Assembly (NCBI GenBank): GCA_027019845.1
Contig: JALUWE010000230.1
Coordinates: 1-12,298, forward strand
Length of the DNA: 12,298 bases
Direction: 5' to 3'
From: Anaerolineales bacterium
Lineage (GTDB): Bacteria; Chloroflexota; Anaerolineae; Anaerolineales; JABWBV01
Shown here: piece after piece, positions 5,703 to 11,918 of the stretch
Layout of the letters: each line of letters starts with the position of its first letter
How positions within the stretch are numbered: the stretch's first letter is position 1
Program-made: the position numbers and the translations under genes
The notes under the pieces: generated by a model
What the model saw: only the letters and a program-made list of their open reading frames with translations
Database searches by the model: none
What the model was told of the DNA's origin: nothing

Positions 5703-6170
5703 TCATGCCGCCTCATAGAAAACGACCTCGTGACCCACCAGTTTCCCGTCGCGGTACACAAACTTGCCGGAGAAAAACCCCGGCTGCTCCAGCCAGGGCA
5801 AAAAGATGCGGTCCCCCTCCCACAACTCCAGGCCCATCACCTCCTCGTCCGGCACCCATTTCAAAACCCCCTCCGCCGATTCGATCAGCTCCCCCTCGAA
5901 CTCAGTGGCGGTGAACACGAACGCGTACCAGTCCTCGTCGTGTGCGAACCCCGGGAAGGTCAGCACCCCGTGCAGCCGCGGGTTGCGCACGGTCAAGCCG
6001 GCCTCCTCGCGCACCTCGCGGATGACGCACTCTTCGGGCGTCTCCCCCGGCTCGAACTTGCCGCCCAGCCCGTTCCACTTCCCGGCATGGATGTCGTTCT
6101 CCTTCTTCACCCGGTGGATCATCAGCGTGTGCCCGTCTTTCTTCAGGTAACACAGGGTGGCGAGTTTCAT
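5703..6170 (-). CDS. NUDIX hydrolase (MutT-like, possible 8-oxo-dGTP diphosphatase)
   Basis: NUDIX enzymes cleave nucleoside diphosphates linked to another group; this branch resembles MutT/8-oxo-dGTPase-type pool-cleaning enzymes, but the substrate is inferred. The 155-residue protein carries an intact Nudix box at 37-59 (G37, E43, R51, E52, E55, E56, G58) within GGKFEPGETPEECVIREV. The N-terminus MKLATLCYLKKDG is typical of the group. The ATG at 6168-6170 lies 10 nt after the DUF5615 stop codon, and AGGAAAG overlaps that stop as ribosome binding site. Its first 49 bp are exactly repeated at 6903-6951. This suggests the gene once directly followed the aldo/keto reductase and was displaced when the toxin-antitoxin segment arrived. 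It should now be transcribed with the toxin-antitoxin genes. Confidence 0.92.
   Translation of the reverse strand: MKLATLCYLKKDGHTLMIHRVKKENDIHAGKWNGLGGKFEPGETPEECVIREVREEAGLTVRNPRLHGVLTFPGFAHDEDWYAFVFTATEFEGELIESAEGVLKWVPDEEVMGLELWEGDRIFLPWLEQPGFFSGKFVYRDGKLVGHEVVFYEAA
6122..6170 (-). repeat. 49-bp direct repeat, copy 1 (5' end of the NUDIX gene)
   Basis: These 49 bases encode the first 16 residues of the NUDIX protein and are identical to 6903-6951 in the same orientation, offset by 781 bp. The identity stops exactly at the ATG on one side and one base beyond codon 16 on the other. The two copies bracket the toxin-antitoxin pair. Confidence 0.9.
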
Positions 6171-6180
6171 ATCAGCTTTC

Positions 6181-6537
6181 CTATTTCACCCTTCGAATCC
6201 TATGCCCTTTCGCTTCAACCACTACAAATGAGCGAGACATATCTTCTGCCGTATAGCTGGAAAGCACTTTCTGGAGTTCCTTGTGGACTTCGTGACGAGT
6301 AGAGGGCAACATACGAAGATATATCACCCCTGCTCCCATACCTCGAACAAAAACCAAATGACCAAAGTCTCGATCACGCGTTACGAATATGCGTTCTTGC
6401 GCTTGTGCTTCTCTCAAAAGTTCTTCATCGCTTGCTCGCGATAAACCGATTTCAGCCGCCAGGACAACATCGTATCCTAAGCCCCGAACGAATCGCACCG
6501 TTATGGCGTACACATCCTGATCAAAAAGGAATTTCAT
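6181..6537 (-). CDS. DUF5615 PIN-like toxin
   Basis: This is a small PIN-like nuclease of the DUF5615 family, usually the toxin of a type II toxin-antitoxin pair (compare VapC45), expected to cut RNA. The 118 residues begin MKFLFDQDV, with D6 and D8 in the position of the first catalytic acid. They continue with SRASDEELL (D37, E38) and VTRDRDFGHLVF (T53, D55, D57), the acidic cluster of the family, so the active site looks complete. Its ATG overlaps the stop of the DUF433 gene by ATGA (6534-6537), giving tight co-expression. Base composition is lower in GC (about 45-50% in sampled lines, against roughly 65-70% in neighbours), in keeping with acquisition by transfer. Confidence 0.88.
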   Translation of the reverse strand: MKFLFDQDVYAITVRFVRGLGYDVVLAAEIGLSRASDEELLREAQAQERIFVTRDRDFGHLVFVRGMGAGVIYLRMLPSTRHEVHKELQKVLSSYTAEDMSRSFVVVEAKGHRIRRVK

Positions 6538-6764
6538 GCCGCCACTGACGCAATGTGAATGTCCTCAGCCGCCACTAACGCAATAGCATACTGTATACAG
6601 GCACGAATATCTTCCACCTCCAAATCAGGGTAATAATCTCTGATAATCTCATCGAAGGTAATCCCTTCATTCACCAGCTCAAGGACACTTTGAACTGTTA
6701 TTCGCGTTCCCCGGATGCAAGGTTTTCCAAAGTGAATTTTCGGGTCAACAAAAATGCGTTCCAT
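6534..6764 (-). CDS. DUF433 antitoxin
   Basis: This 76-residue protein of the DUF433 family is the usual partner and likely antitoxin of DUF5615 toxins (compare VapB45). It has the family signature in order: VDPKIHFGKPCIRGTRITV, then VLELVNEGITFDEIIRDYYPDLEVEDIRACIQYA, a helix-turn-helix-like fold. It is the first gene of the pair, as expected for an antitoxin that may also repress its own promoter. A GAGGTG motif precedes the ATG. The upstream stretch 6765-6902 holds a TACAAT that could be a -10 but no clear -35 or operator. The gene shares the lower GC content of its toxin. Confidence 0.88.
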   Translation of the reverse strand: MERIFVDPKIHFGKPCIRGTRITVQSVLELVNEGITFDEIIRDYYPDLEVEDIRACIQYAIALVAAEDIHIASVAA

Positions 6765-6902
6765 CTCAACACCTCATCAGTTTACCAGCGTGTCTGGCAT
6801 AATTGTACATCATTTCAGGCCGGTACAGGGAAGGGCCGGGATGCGGGCGTGGAGCACAGAACTTCATGCCGTTCATCACGCGAAACACATCGGGCAAAGC
6901 GG

Positions 6903-6951
6903 TCAGCGTGTGCCCGTCTTTCTTCAGGTAACACAGGGTGGCGAGTTTCAT
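6903..6951 (-). pseudogene. NUDIX gene 5' fragment (49-bp direct repeat, copy 2)
   Basis: This is an exact copy of the first 49 bp of the NUDIX gene. Its ATG (6949-6951) overlaps the aldo/keto reductase stop in an ATGA (6948-6951), the mark of a translationally coupled gene pair. After residue 16 the frame runs into unrelated sequence and stops at 6766, so no NUDIX box is encoded. It reads as the stranded start of the original NUDIX gene, or as one half of an insertion-site duplication. Confidence 0.8.
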
Positions 6952-7769
6952 GCCGCTCCCTCCAGACGCTCCATGTCCTCTTCGTCCAGCTCGATTGCCG
7001 CCGCGCGGAAATTTTCTTCGATGTGCCGGGGATTCTGCGACATGGGGATGGCGATCACGCCCGGTTGCTGCACCAGCCAGGCCAGCGCGATCTGCACGGG
7101 GGTGGCGTTGTGTTTGCGGGCGATCTCCTGTACCAGCGGGTCATGCGCCACGCGGCCCTTCTCGACCGGGGTGTAGGCGGTCAGCAGAATGCCGTTTTCC
7201 CGGCAGTAGGCCAGCACTCCGTTTCGGGCGTACTCGCGGTGGTGCAGGCTGTAGGGCACCTGGTTGGTGACGATGGGGGAGTGGCACAACGCCTGGGATC
7301 GTTTGAGCAGGTTCAGGTCGAAGTTGCTGACCCCCAGGTGGCGCACCACACCCTGCGCGTGCAGCCGGTTCAGGGCGCGGAACGTTTCCGCCAGGGGAAC
7401 GCTGCCGGGCCAGTGGATCAGGTACAGGTCGATATAATCGGTCTCCAGGCGGCGCAGGCTGCCTTCTGCCGCGCGCAGCACATCGTCGTAGCGCAGGTGG
7501 GTGTGCCAGACTTTGGTGGTCAGGAACAATTGCTGCCGGGGGATGCCGCTTTCGCGGATGGCGCGCGCCACCAGCGCTTCGGTGTGGCCGCTGGCATACA
7601 TTTCCGCGGTGTCGATGTGCCGGTAGCCGGTCTCCAGCGCGGCGCGGATGGCCGCTACACCGCGTTCATCCTGCGAATAGTCCGGGGACATACCCCCGCC
7701 GATGTTCCAGGTGCCGAAGCCGAGTACCGGGATACGGTCGTTGTTAGGGAGGGTGTAGTGTTTCATCAT
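6948..7769 (-). CDS. Aldo/keto reductase
   Basis: This NAD(P)H-dependent oxidoreductase of the aldo/keto reductase superfamily reduces aldehydes or ketones; the substrate cannot be assigned. The 273-residue TIM-barrel protein has the catalytic tetrad D53, Y58, K86 and H119 in HIDTAEMY, TTKVW and LIHWPG, followed by GVSNF and NQVPYSLHHRE. The C-terminal cofactor segment includes IPMSQNPRHIEENF. It resembles the 2,5-diketo-gluconate reductase type. The start is taken as the ATG at 7767-7769, with the ATG at 7764-7766 equally possible; a TTG four codons upstream is unlikely. No strong Shine-Dalgarno is visible. The stop overlaps the NUDIX fragment start. It lies 135 bp after the HerA-like gene on the same strand. 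Confidence 0.95.
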   Translation of the reverse strand: MMKHYTLPNNDRIPVLGFGTWNIGGGMSPDYSQDERGVAAIRAALETGYRHIDTAEMYASGHTEALVARAIRESGIPRQQLFLTTKVWHTHLRYDDVLRAAEGSLRRLETDYIDLYLIHWPGSVPLAETFRALNRLHAQGVVRHLGVSNFDLNLLKRSQALCHSPIVTNQVPYSLHHREYARNGVLAYCRENGILLTAYTPVEKGRVAHDPLVQEIARKHNATPVQIALAWLVQQPGVIAIPMSQNPRHIEENFRAAAIELDEEDMERLEGAA

Positions 7770-7904
7770 AGAACAGCACAAGATTTCGGAGGTCTGTCCT
7801 TTCGGTCTACGGATACTGGTGGTGACATAGGTGCCACGCAGCCTCCCCCCAGGCCGCGCGGCCGGCGCGGTGGAGATGGAGGAAGCGGGCGGGAGTCATG
7901 TTTT

Positions 7905-9608
7905 TCAAAACCCCAACTCCTCCAACAACTCGCGCTCGCTCTTTTTGCCGGATTTCCCCTGTTTACCCTGCAATTCGTTCCAGAAATTATCGTCATAGCG
8001 CCGCGATTTGACCGGCAACGGCATGGGCACGCCCCAACCCAGCAGCAGCACTTCCTCTTTGGGCTGCAAGCGCGCCAGCATCCCGCGCAGGGCCTCGCGG
8101 CCCGCCAGGCCGGAGAGCACCGCGCGGATGTCGTCGTCGTCGCCCAGCCAGCCGGAGATGCGCGTGCCCAGTTGCGACATGACCTCGTCGTAAATCTGCG
8201 AGGGCCGCTGGTCCACGATCAGCAGGGTGACGTAGTATTTGCGCAGCTCGCGGGCGATGGTGCTGAAGGTGGTTTGCGCGGCCATCTCGCGGTTGAGCAG
8301 CTTGTGGGCCTCCTCCACCACGATCACCAGCGGGCGCGGCTCATCTTTCCCGCTGGTGCGGTAGGTGTTGGTCTTGTGCTCCCACGCGTCCCGGATGCGC
8401 CGCGTCAGCAGGTTGCTGACCAGCAGGTAGTCCAGGTCGCCCTCGTGCTTGCCGAAGGAGAGCACCACGTGCTGCCCGGCCTCCAGGGCTTTGATGATCT
8501 CCGCGATACCGTCGCTGGCGGGCTGCTCCACAATGTAGGGTTTGTTGAACACCCGGCGCAGTTTGCTGTGCAGCCCCTCCGCGGCCATGGGGTGAACGCC
8601 GTGCTCGTTGGCCCAGGCCGCCACGCTGTCTGGGTGCGGCACGCGCTTGCCTTCCTCGTCGAAGATGGTCTCCTGGTTCATGGCTTTGAAGGCTGCAAAC
8701 CATTTTTCCCGGCCAAAGGTGTTGACCAGGGCCTCCAGGGTGGTGGGGGTGGTGTCACGCAGGTTGAGTTCGCGGCTTAGCAGCTCGATGTCCGCGGGCT
8801 GGATCGCGCTCATCGGGATTTCCAGATTGAAGTCCGGGGGCTGGCCGCGGATCAGCGCGCCCTCCCCCAACCCGACCACGCGCACGCGGGAGGGGAATTT
8901 GGTGCGCAGCCCGACCACGCGCTGGCCTGTGTCCGAGGCGGTGTCGTCGAAGCCGTACTCGTTGTGCATGTCCAACACCAGCACGGAGGCCACGTTGTGG
9001 TGCATCAGCCCGGCCAGCACAATGCGGGTCAGGAACGACTTGCCGGTGCCGGTGGCGCCGAAAATGCCGGAGGAGCGCTGCACGAACTTCCCCAGATCGA
9101 TGCGCACCGGGTGTTCCTGCTCGCGGGTGTAACCGATCACGAAGTTGGCGCCCTCCTCTTTGCCGAAAATCTCGGCGATGTCGCCGGGGCCGGCCAGCCG
9201 GACGCGGGCGTGGTGGGGGGGCACGGTTTTGACCGGCCGCGGGCGCGGCTGGTCGCGCAGCCCGGCCTGAATGGCGTCCAGCCAGCGCTGGTACGCGGGC
9301 GTGCCCGGTTCGGGGCCGCGTTCCAGCATCAGCGCGGGCAGCACCTCCAGGTTGGTGAACAGCGTCTGGCCGTGCAGCAGCCGCGCGATCTCCGCGGGCA
9401 GCCGCGTCTCGCGCTCGTCCGCGAAGCGCGGGTCGGTGGCCCCCAGTTGCAAATCGACCACCAGCCCGTAGAACAGCCAGTCGCCGCTCTCGATCACCAC
9501 GAACGCGCCCTCCTGCACCTGCTGAGAGGGCACGGTCAGGCGCACACGGAAATTTTCCTTCAACCCGCCGCCCACCATGTAGCCGATAAATTGATCAAGA
9601 TCGCTCAT
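7905..9608 (-). CDS. HerA-like (DUF87) ATPase
   Basis: This is an ATPase of the HerA/FtsK-like DUF87 class, hexameric motors that move DNA. The 567-residue protein has a beta-barrel-like N-terminal part (about 1-150), Walker A GATGTGKS (184-191), the LVLDMHNEYG element (210-219) and Walker B LVIVVEEAHKLL (427-438). A sensor/arginine region (VDQRPSQIYDEVMSQLGTRISG) follows, with a charged tail at the end. AAGGAGA (9613-9619) lies four bases before the ATG at 9606-9608; the longer reading to 9725 lacks support. No nurA is adjacent, and no SIR2 or nuclease partner, so neither archaeal-type end resection nor a HerA-based defence system can be claimed. It is divergent from recA, with a 304-bp gap between them. 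A DNA-repair role is suggested by position only. Confidence 0.88.
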   Translation of the reverse strand: MSDLDQFIGYMVGGGLKENFRVRLTVPSQQVQEGAFVVIESGDWLFYGLVVDLQLGATDPRFADERETRLPAEIARLLHGQTLFTNLEVLPALMLERGPEPGTPAYQRWLDAIQAGLRDQPRPRPVKTVPPHHARVRLAGPGDIAEIFGKEEGANFVIGYTREQEHPVRIDLGKFVQRSSGIFGATGTGKSFLTRIVLAGLMHHNVASVLVLDMHNEYGFDDTASDTGQRVVGLRTKFPSRVRVVGLGEGALIRGQPPDFNLEIPMSAIQPADIELLSRELNLRDTTPTTLEALVNTFGREKWFAAFKAMNQETIFDEEGKRVPHPDSVAAWANEHGVHPMAAEGLHSKLRRVFNKPYIVEQPASDGIAEIIKALEAGQHVVLSFGKHEGDLDYLLVSNLLTRRIRDAWEHKTNTYRTSGKDEPRPLVIVVEEAHKLLNREMAAQTTFSTIARELRKYYVTLLIVDQRPSQIYDEVMSQLGTRISGWLGDDDDIRAVLSGLAGREALRGMLARLQPKEEVLLLGWGVPMPLPVKSRRYDDNFWNELQGKQGKSGKKSERELLEELGF

Positions 9609-9666
9609 AAGGTCTCCTTCTGAAAACGCGCACTCGCACATGCCTCCCGATATGCTGATAGCCCAA

Positions 9667-9672
9667 ATTATA
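9667..9672 (-). promoter_or_regulatory. Probable -10 box for the HerA-like gene
   Basis: A perfect TATAAT on the minus strand lies 58 bp before the ATG. The -35 position (GCCTGG at 17 bp spacing) is poor, so the promoter is weak, activator-dependent or wrongly placed. Apart from this and the recA signals, I see nothing in the divergent 9609-9912 gap. Confidence 0.4.
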
Positions 9673-9766
9673 ACGCCGTTGGGATGATTCCAGGCCGCCG
9701 CCCCCTCGAACGCAGCCATCCGCACGTTGTCCGCTCCGGCCTATTGCACAAATAAGACCATCCACC

Positions 9767-9794
9767 TTGACAAATAGAACGCTTGTGCTAAAAT
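9767..9794 (+). promoter_or_regulatory. recA promoter with a LexA-like box in its spacer
   Basis: TTGACA (9767-9772), a 16-bp spacer and TAAAAT (9789-9794) make a strong promoter. The spacer and -10 edge hold TAGAACGCTTGTGCTA (9775-9790), an imperfect palindrome one base off GAAC-N4-GTTC (GTGC for GTTC). The layout matches the promoter at 5476-5522. recA is a classic LexA target, which supports this as its SOS operator. Confidence 0.75.
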
Positions 9795-9839
9795 ATACTC
9801 GCACAAACCGGTTCTGTCAATCCGGTTTTCGATCCCTAT

Positions 9840-9888
9840 CGCAACCCGAACCACTCGACAGGCCGAAGCAACCACCGGCCGGGTTGCG
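9840..9888 (+). other. Stem in the recA mRNA leader
   Basis: A 9-bp inverted repeat, CGCAACCCG (9840-9848) with CGGGTTGCG (9880-9888), encloses a 31-nt loop. It ends eight bases before the Shine-Dalgarno. Another short repeat (AACCGG/CCGGTT) lies at about 9807-9828. The leader may be folded; no known riboswitch is recognised. Confidence 0.4.
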
Positions 9889-9912
9889 CACTCACAAAGG
9901 AGACCTCCCCCC

Positions 9913-10983
9913 ATGGCCCGCAAGAAAAAAGGAACCACCCTCCCTGACTATGGCAGCGACCGCGGCGTTGCGCTGGAGCGCGCGCTGGGCGACATCCTCA
10001 AACGTTACGGTGACGGCTCGATCATGCGTCTGGGCGATGCCCGGCAACTGCTGGTCGAAGTGATCCCCACCGGCTCGCTCTCGCTGGACATCGCCACCGG
10101 CGTCGGCGGCATCCCGCGCGGGCGCATCACCGAAATCTACGGCCCCGAATCCTCCGGCAAGACCACCATCTGCCTGCACATCATCGCCGAGGCCCAACGA
10201 TTGGGCGGCACCTGCGCGTTCATCGACATGGAACACGCCCTCGACCCGGTTTACGCCGCCCGCCTGGGCGTGGACGTGGACAGCCTGTACATCTCCCAAC
10301 CCGACATGGGCGAGCAGGCCCTGGAGATCACCGAGACCCTGGTGCGCTCCGGCGCCATCGACGTGATCGTGATCGACTCGGTGGCCGCGCTCGTGCCGCG
10401 CGCCGAGATCGAAGGCGACATGGGCGACGCCACCATGGGGATGCAGGCCCGCCTGATGTCCCAGGCATTGCGCAAACTCTCCGGCGCCATCAAACAGACC
10501 AACACCGCCGTGGTCTTCACCAACCAGTTGCGCCAGAAGATCGGCGTGATGTTCGGCAACCCGGAGACCACCACCGGCGGCCAGGCCCTGAAGTTCTACA
10601 CCTCCCTGCGCCTGGACATCCGCCGCATCCAATCGATCAAGATCGGCTCCGAGGTGATCGGCAACCGCACCCGCGTCCGGGTGGTCAAGAACAAGGTCGC
10701 CCCACCCTTCCGCACCGCGGAGTTCGACATCATGTACAACGAAGGCATCTCCAAAGTGGGCGACCTGCTCGATCTGGCCACCGAACTCGAATTGCTGACC
10801 AAGCGCGGCGCGTTCTACTCGTATGGCGACCTGCGCCTCGGGCAGGGCCGCGAAAACGCCAAAGAATTCCTGCGCCAAAACCCCGACCTGGCCGCGGAAC
10901 TCGAAATCGCCATCCGCCAGCAAATGCTGGGCCAGCCGGTCTCCCCCAACGGTCACGAGCCAGAGGAAACTTGGGAGGAATGA
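9913..10983 (+). CDS. recA: Recombinase RecA
   Basis: RecA coats single-stranded DNA, drives strand exchange in recombinational repair and triggers LexA self-cleavage. The 356-residue protein has a basic N-terminus, Walker A GPESSGKT (77-84), Walker B DVIVIDSVAAL (150-160), and the L1/L2 region around MGDATMGMQARLMSQALRKL and NQLRQKIGVMFGNPETTTGG. The C-terminal domain ends in an acidic tail (EPEETWEE). Residue 106 is Met in FIDMEHALDP, where E. coli RecA has Ala. AAAGGAGA (9896-9903) sits nine bases before the ATG. A strong promoter with a LexA-like box drives it, and an intrinsic terminator lies 60 bp after the stop, so it appears monocistronic; recX does not follow. Confidence 0.98.
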   Translation: MARKKKGTTLPDYGSDRGVALERALGDILKRYGDGSIMRLGDARQLLVEVIPTGSLSLDIATGVGGIPRGRITEIYGPESSGKTTICLHIIAEAQRLGGTCAFIDMEHALDPVYAARLGVDVDSLYISQPDMGEQALEITETLVRSGAIDVIVIDSVAALVPRAEIEGDMGDATMGMQARLMSQALRKLSGAIKQTNTAVVFTNQLRQKIGVMFGNPETTTGGQALKFYTSLRLDIRRIQSIKIGSEVIGNRTRVRVVKNKVAPPFRTAEFDIMYNEGISKVGDLLDLATELELLTKRGAFYSYGDLRLGQGRENAKEFLRQNPDLAAELEIAIRQQMLGQPVSPNGHEPEETWEE

Positions 10984-10994
10984 AACATCTCTGC

Positions 10995-11043
10995 CCACTG
11001 ACCACTGCCCACTGAACACTGAACACTGAACACTGAAAACTGA
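10995..11043 (+). repeat. Heptanucleotide tandem repeat (CACTGAA type) after recA
   Basis: Seven consecutive 7-bp units of the form (C/A)(C/A)ACTG(A/C) occupy 10995-11043, starting 12 bases after the recA stop and running into the terminator stem. The period equals that of the repeat after the histidine kinase gene, although the sequence differs. Confidence 0.85.
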
Positions 11044-11067
11044 AAACCGGGCCTCCCCCGGTTTTTT
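11043..11067 (+). terminator. Rho-independent terminator of recA
   Basis: AAAACCGGG (11043-11051) pairs with CCCGGTTTT (11057-11065) around a 5-nt loop, and the T run reaches 11067. The A-rich left arm would let it work, less well, on the other strand too. Confidence 0.85.
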
Positions 11068-11077
11068 CATTTCTGGG

Positions 11078-11083
11078 TACAAT
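11078..11083 (+). promoter_or_regulatory. -10 box for a leaderless lipoprotein transcript
   Basis: TACAAT ends seven bases before the ATG at 11091, and no Shine-Dalgarno lies between, so transcription would begin at or next to the start codon. The layout matches the leaderless -10 motif well known in Deinococcus. Confidence 0.6.
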
Positions 11084-11090
11084 TATCCGT

Positions 11091-11603
11091 ATGAAGCCCC
11101 CCAACAAGGCGTTGCTCTGCACAATCTTCCTGCTGTTTTTGGCCGCCTGCGCCCCTCCTGACAATTTGCTGCCCACACAAGAAGTCTACATCCCGCCCAC
11201 TCTGGCCGTTTCCCCGCTCCCGCTGCTGACCCCCACCCCCAGCCTGCCCGCAGCCACCCCCACCCCGGATTGCACCCCCAACCTGACCTATCTGGAAGAC
11301 CTGACCCTGCCCGACGGCAGCGTGGTCGCGCCAGCAGATGAACTCGACAAACGCTGGTTAGTGCGCAACAGCGGCACCTGCAACTGGGATTCCGGCTACA
11401 CCCTGCGCCTGATCGCCGGCCCGGACATGGGCGCGGACCCCGTTCAGGCCCTGTACCCGGCGCGCACCGGCGCGGAGGCCGCCATCCGCATCGTCTACAC
11501 CGCGCCCCAGGAGCCGGGCATCTACCGCAGCGCGTGGCAGGCCCACGACCCCCAGGGCAACCCCTTCGGCGACCCGATTTTCATCGAGATAGTGGTGCAG
11601 TAG
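11091..11603 (+). CDS. Lipoprotein with an NBR1-like Ig domain
   Basis: This is a surface lipoprotein of unknown role. The 170 residues start with a lipoprotein signal peptide (MKPPNKALLCTIFLLFLAAC, lipobox LAAC with acylated C20). A Pro/Thr-rich linker follows (about 21-60). One Ig-like domain of the NBR1 central-domain type runs from about 66 to 169: LTLPDGSVVAPADELDKRWLVRNSGTCNW, then APQEPGIYRSAWQAHDPQGNPFGDPI. Such lipoproteins are frequent in Anaerolineae as single or tandem domains; ligands are unknown. There is no Shine-Dalgarno, and a -10 box directly precedes the ATG. Confidence 0.85.
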   Translation: MKPPNKALLCTIFLLFLAACAPPDNLLPTQEVYIPPTLAVSPLPLLTPTPSLPAATPTPDCTPNLTYLEDLTLPDGSVVAPADELDKRWLVRNSGTCNWDSGYTLRLIAGPDMGADPVQALYPARTGAEAAIRIVYTAPQEPGIYRSAWQAHDPQGNPFGDPIFIEIVVQ

Positions 11604-11661
11604 AGCGGGACTCAGGAATTCGGCAAAGTCCAATACCCCACAATACCCAATACCCAATATC

Positions 11662-11826
11662 CATCCTTCGACTTCAGGCTCACTCCGTTCGCCTTCCGCT
11701 CAGGATGTAATTACCCAATTACCCAATTACCCAACCCTCCGACTTCGACAGCCACTTCGCCTTCGGCTCAGGGCAAGCCCCCCATCCTTCGACTACGAGC
11801 GGCTACGCCGCCCTCCGCTCAGGATG
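11662..11826. repeat. Three REP-like palindromic units
   Basis: Units at 11662-11707, 11735-11773 and 11783-11826 begin with CATCCTTCGACT or CCCTCCGACTTC and end with CCGCTCAGGATG or CGGCTCAGGG. The ends pair (CATCCT with AGGATG in units one and three; CCCT with AGGG in unit two), while the 20-25 bp middle varies. This is the build of dispersed bacterial REP-type hairpins. Confidence 0.7.
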
Positions 11827-11864
11827 CAATCCCCAATATCCAACATCCAATACCCCATCCCTAT

Positions 11865-11918
11865 CCCCCATCCCTATCCCTATCCCCCATCCCTATCCCT
11901 ATCCCCCATCCCTATCCC
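11865..11918 (+). repeat. 19-bp C-rich tandem repeat abutting a start codon
   Basis: The unit CCCCCATCCCTATCCCTAT occurs at 11865-11883 and 11884-11902, then as 16 bases at 11903-11918. It is directly followed by the ATG at 11919, with a related partial unit before 11865. The minus strand reads as GGG runs split by 2-3 nt (GGGATAGGGATGGGGG), a strong G-quadruplex pattern; the plus strand has i-motif character. Confidence 0.85.

Larger units (their letters stand above)
11604..11918. other. Repeat-rich intergenic gap
   Basis: This 315-bp gap shows no gene on either strand. In order it holds short AATACCC-type units (about 11631-11661), a REP-like palindrome (11662-11707), three exact AATTACCC octamers (11709-11732), two more REP-like units (11735-11773 and 11783-11826), ATCC/CCAATA units, and a C-rich 19-bp tandem repeat that runs into the next start codon. 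No promoter or terminator is recognised. Confidence 0.8.

Noticed and set aside
6690..8780. A 696-codon open frame on the plus strand opposite the reductase and the HerA-like gene
   Set aside because: It is antisense to two genes with intact catalytic motifs, has low-complexity His/Gln/Gly-rich composition typical of GC-rich shadow frames, and crosses the repeat and toxin-antitoxin boundary.
7905..9608. The HerA-like gene as part of an anti-phage defence system
   Set aside because: No SIR2, DUF4297 or nuclease partner is adjacent; the neighbours are recA and an aldo/keto reductase.
9805..9820. A second LexA-like box downstream of the recA promoter (GCAC...GTTCT)
   Set aside because: The half-sites are six bases apart rather than four, so the spacing is wrong for the same operator.
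9892..11082. A 396-codon open frame on the minus strand opposite recA
   Set aside because: It is the complement of recA with His/Gly/Val/Asp-rich nonsense composition, and it runs through the terminator and heptad repeat.
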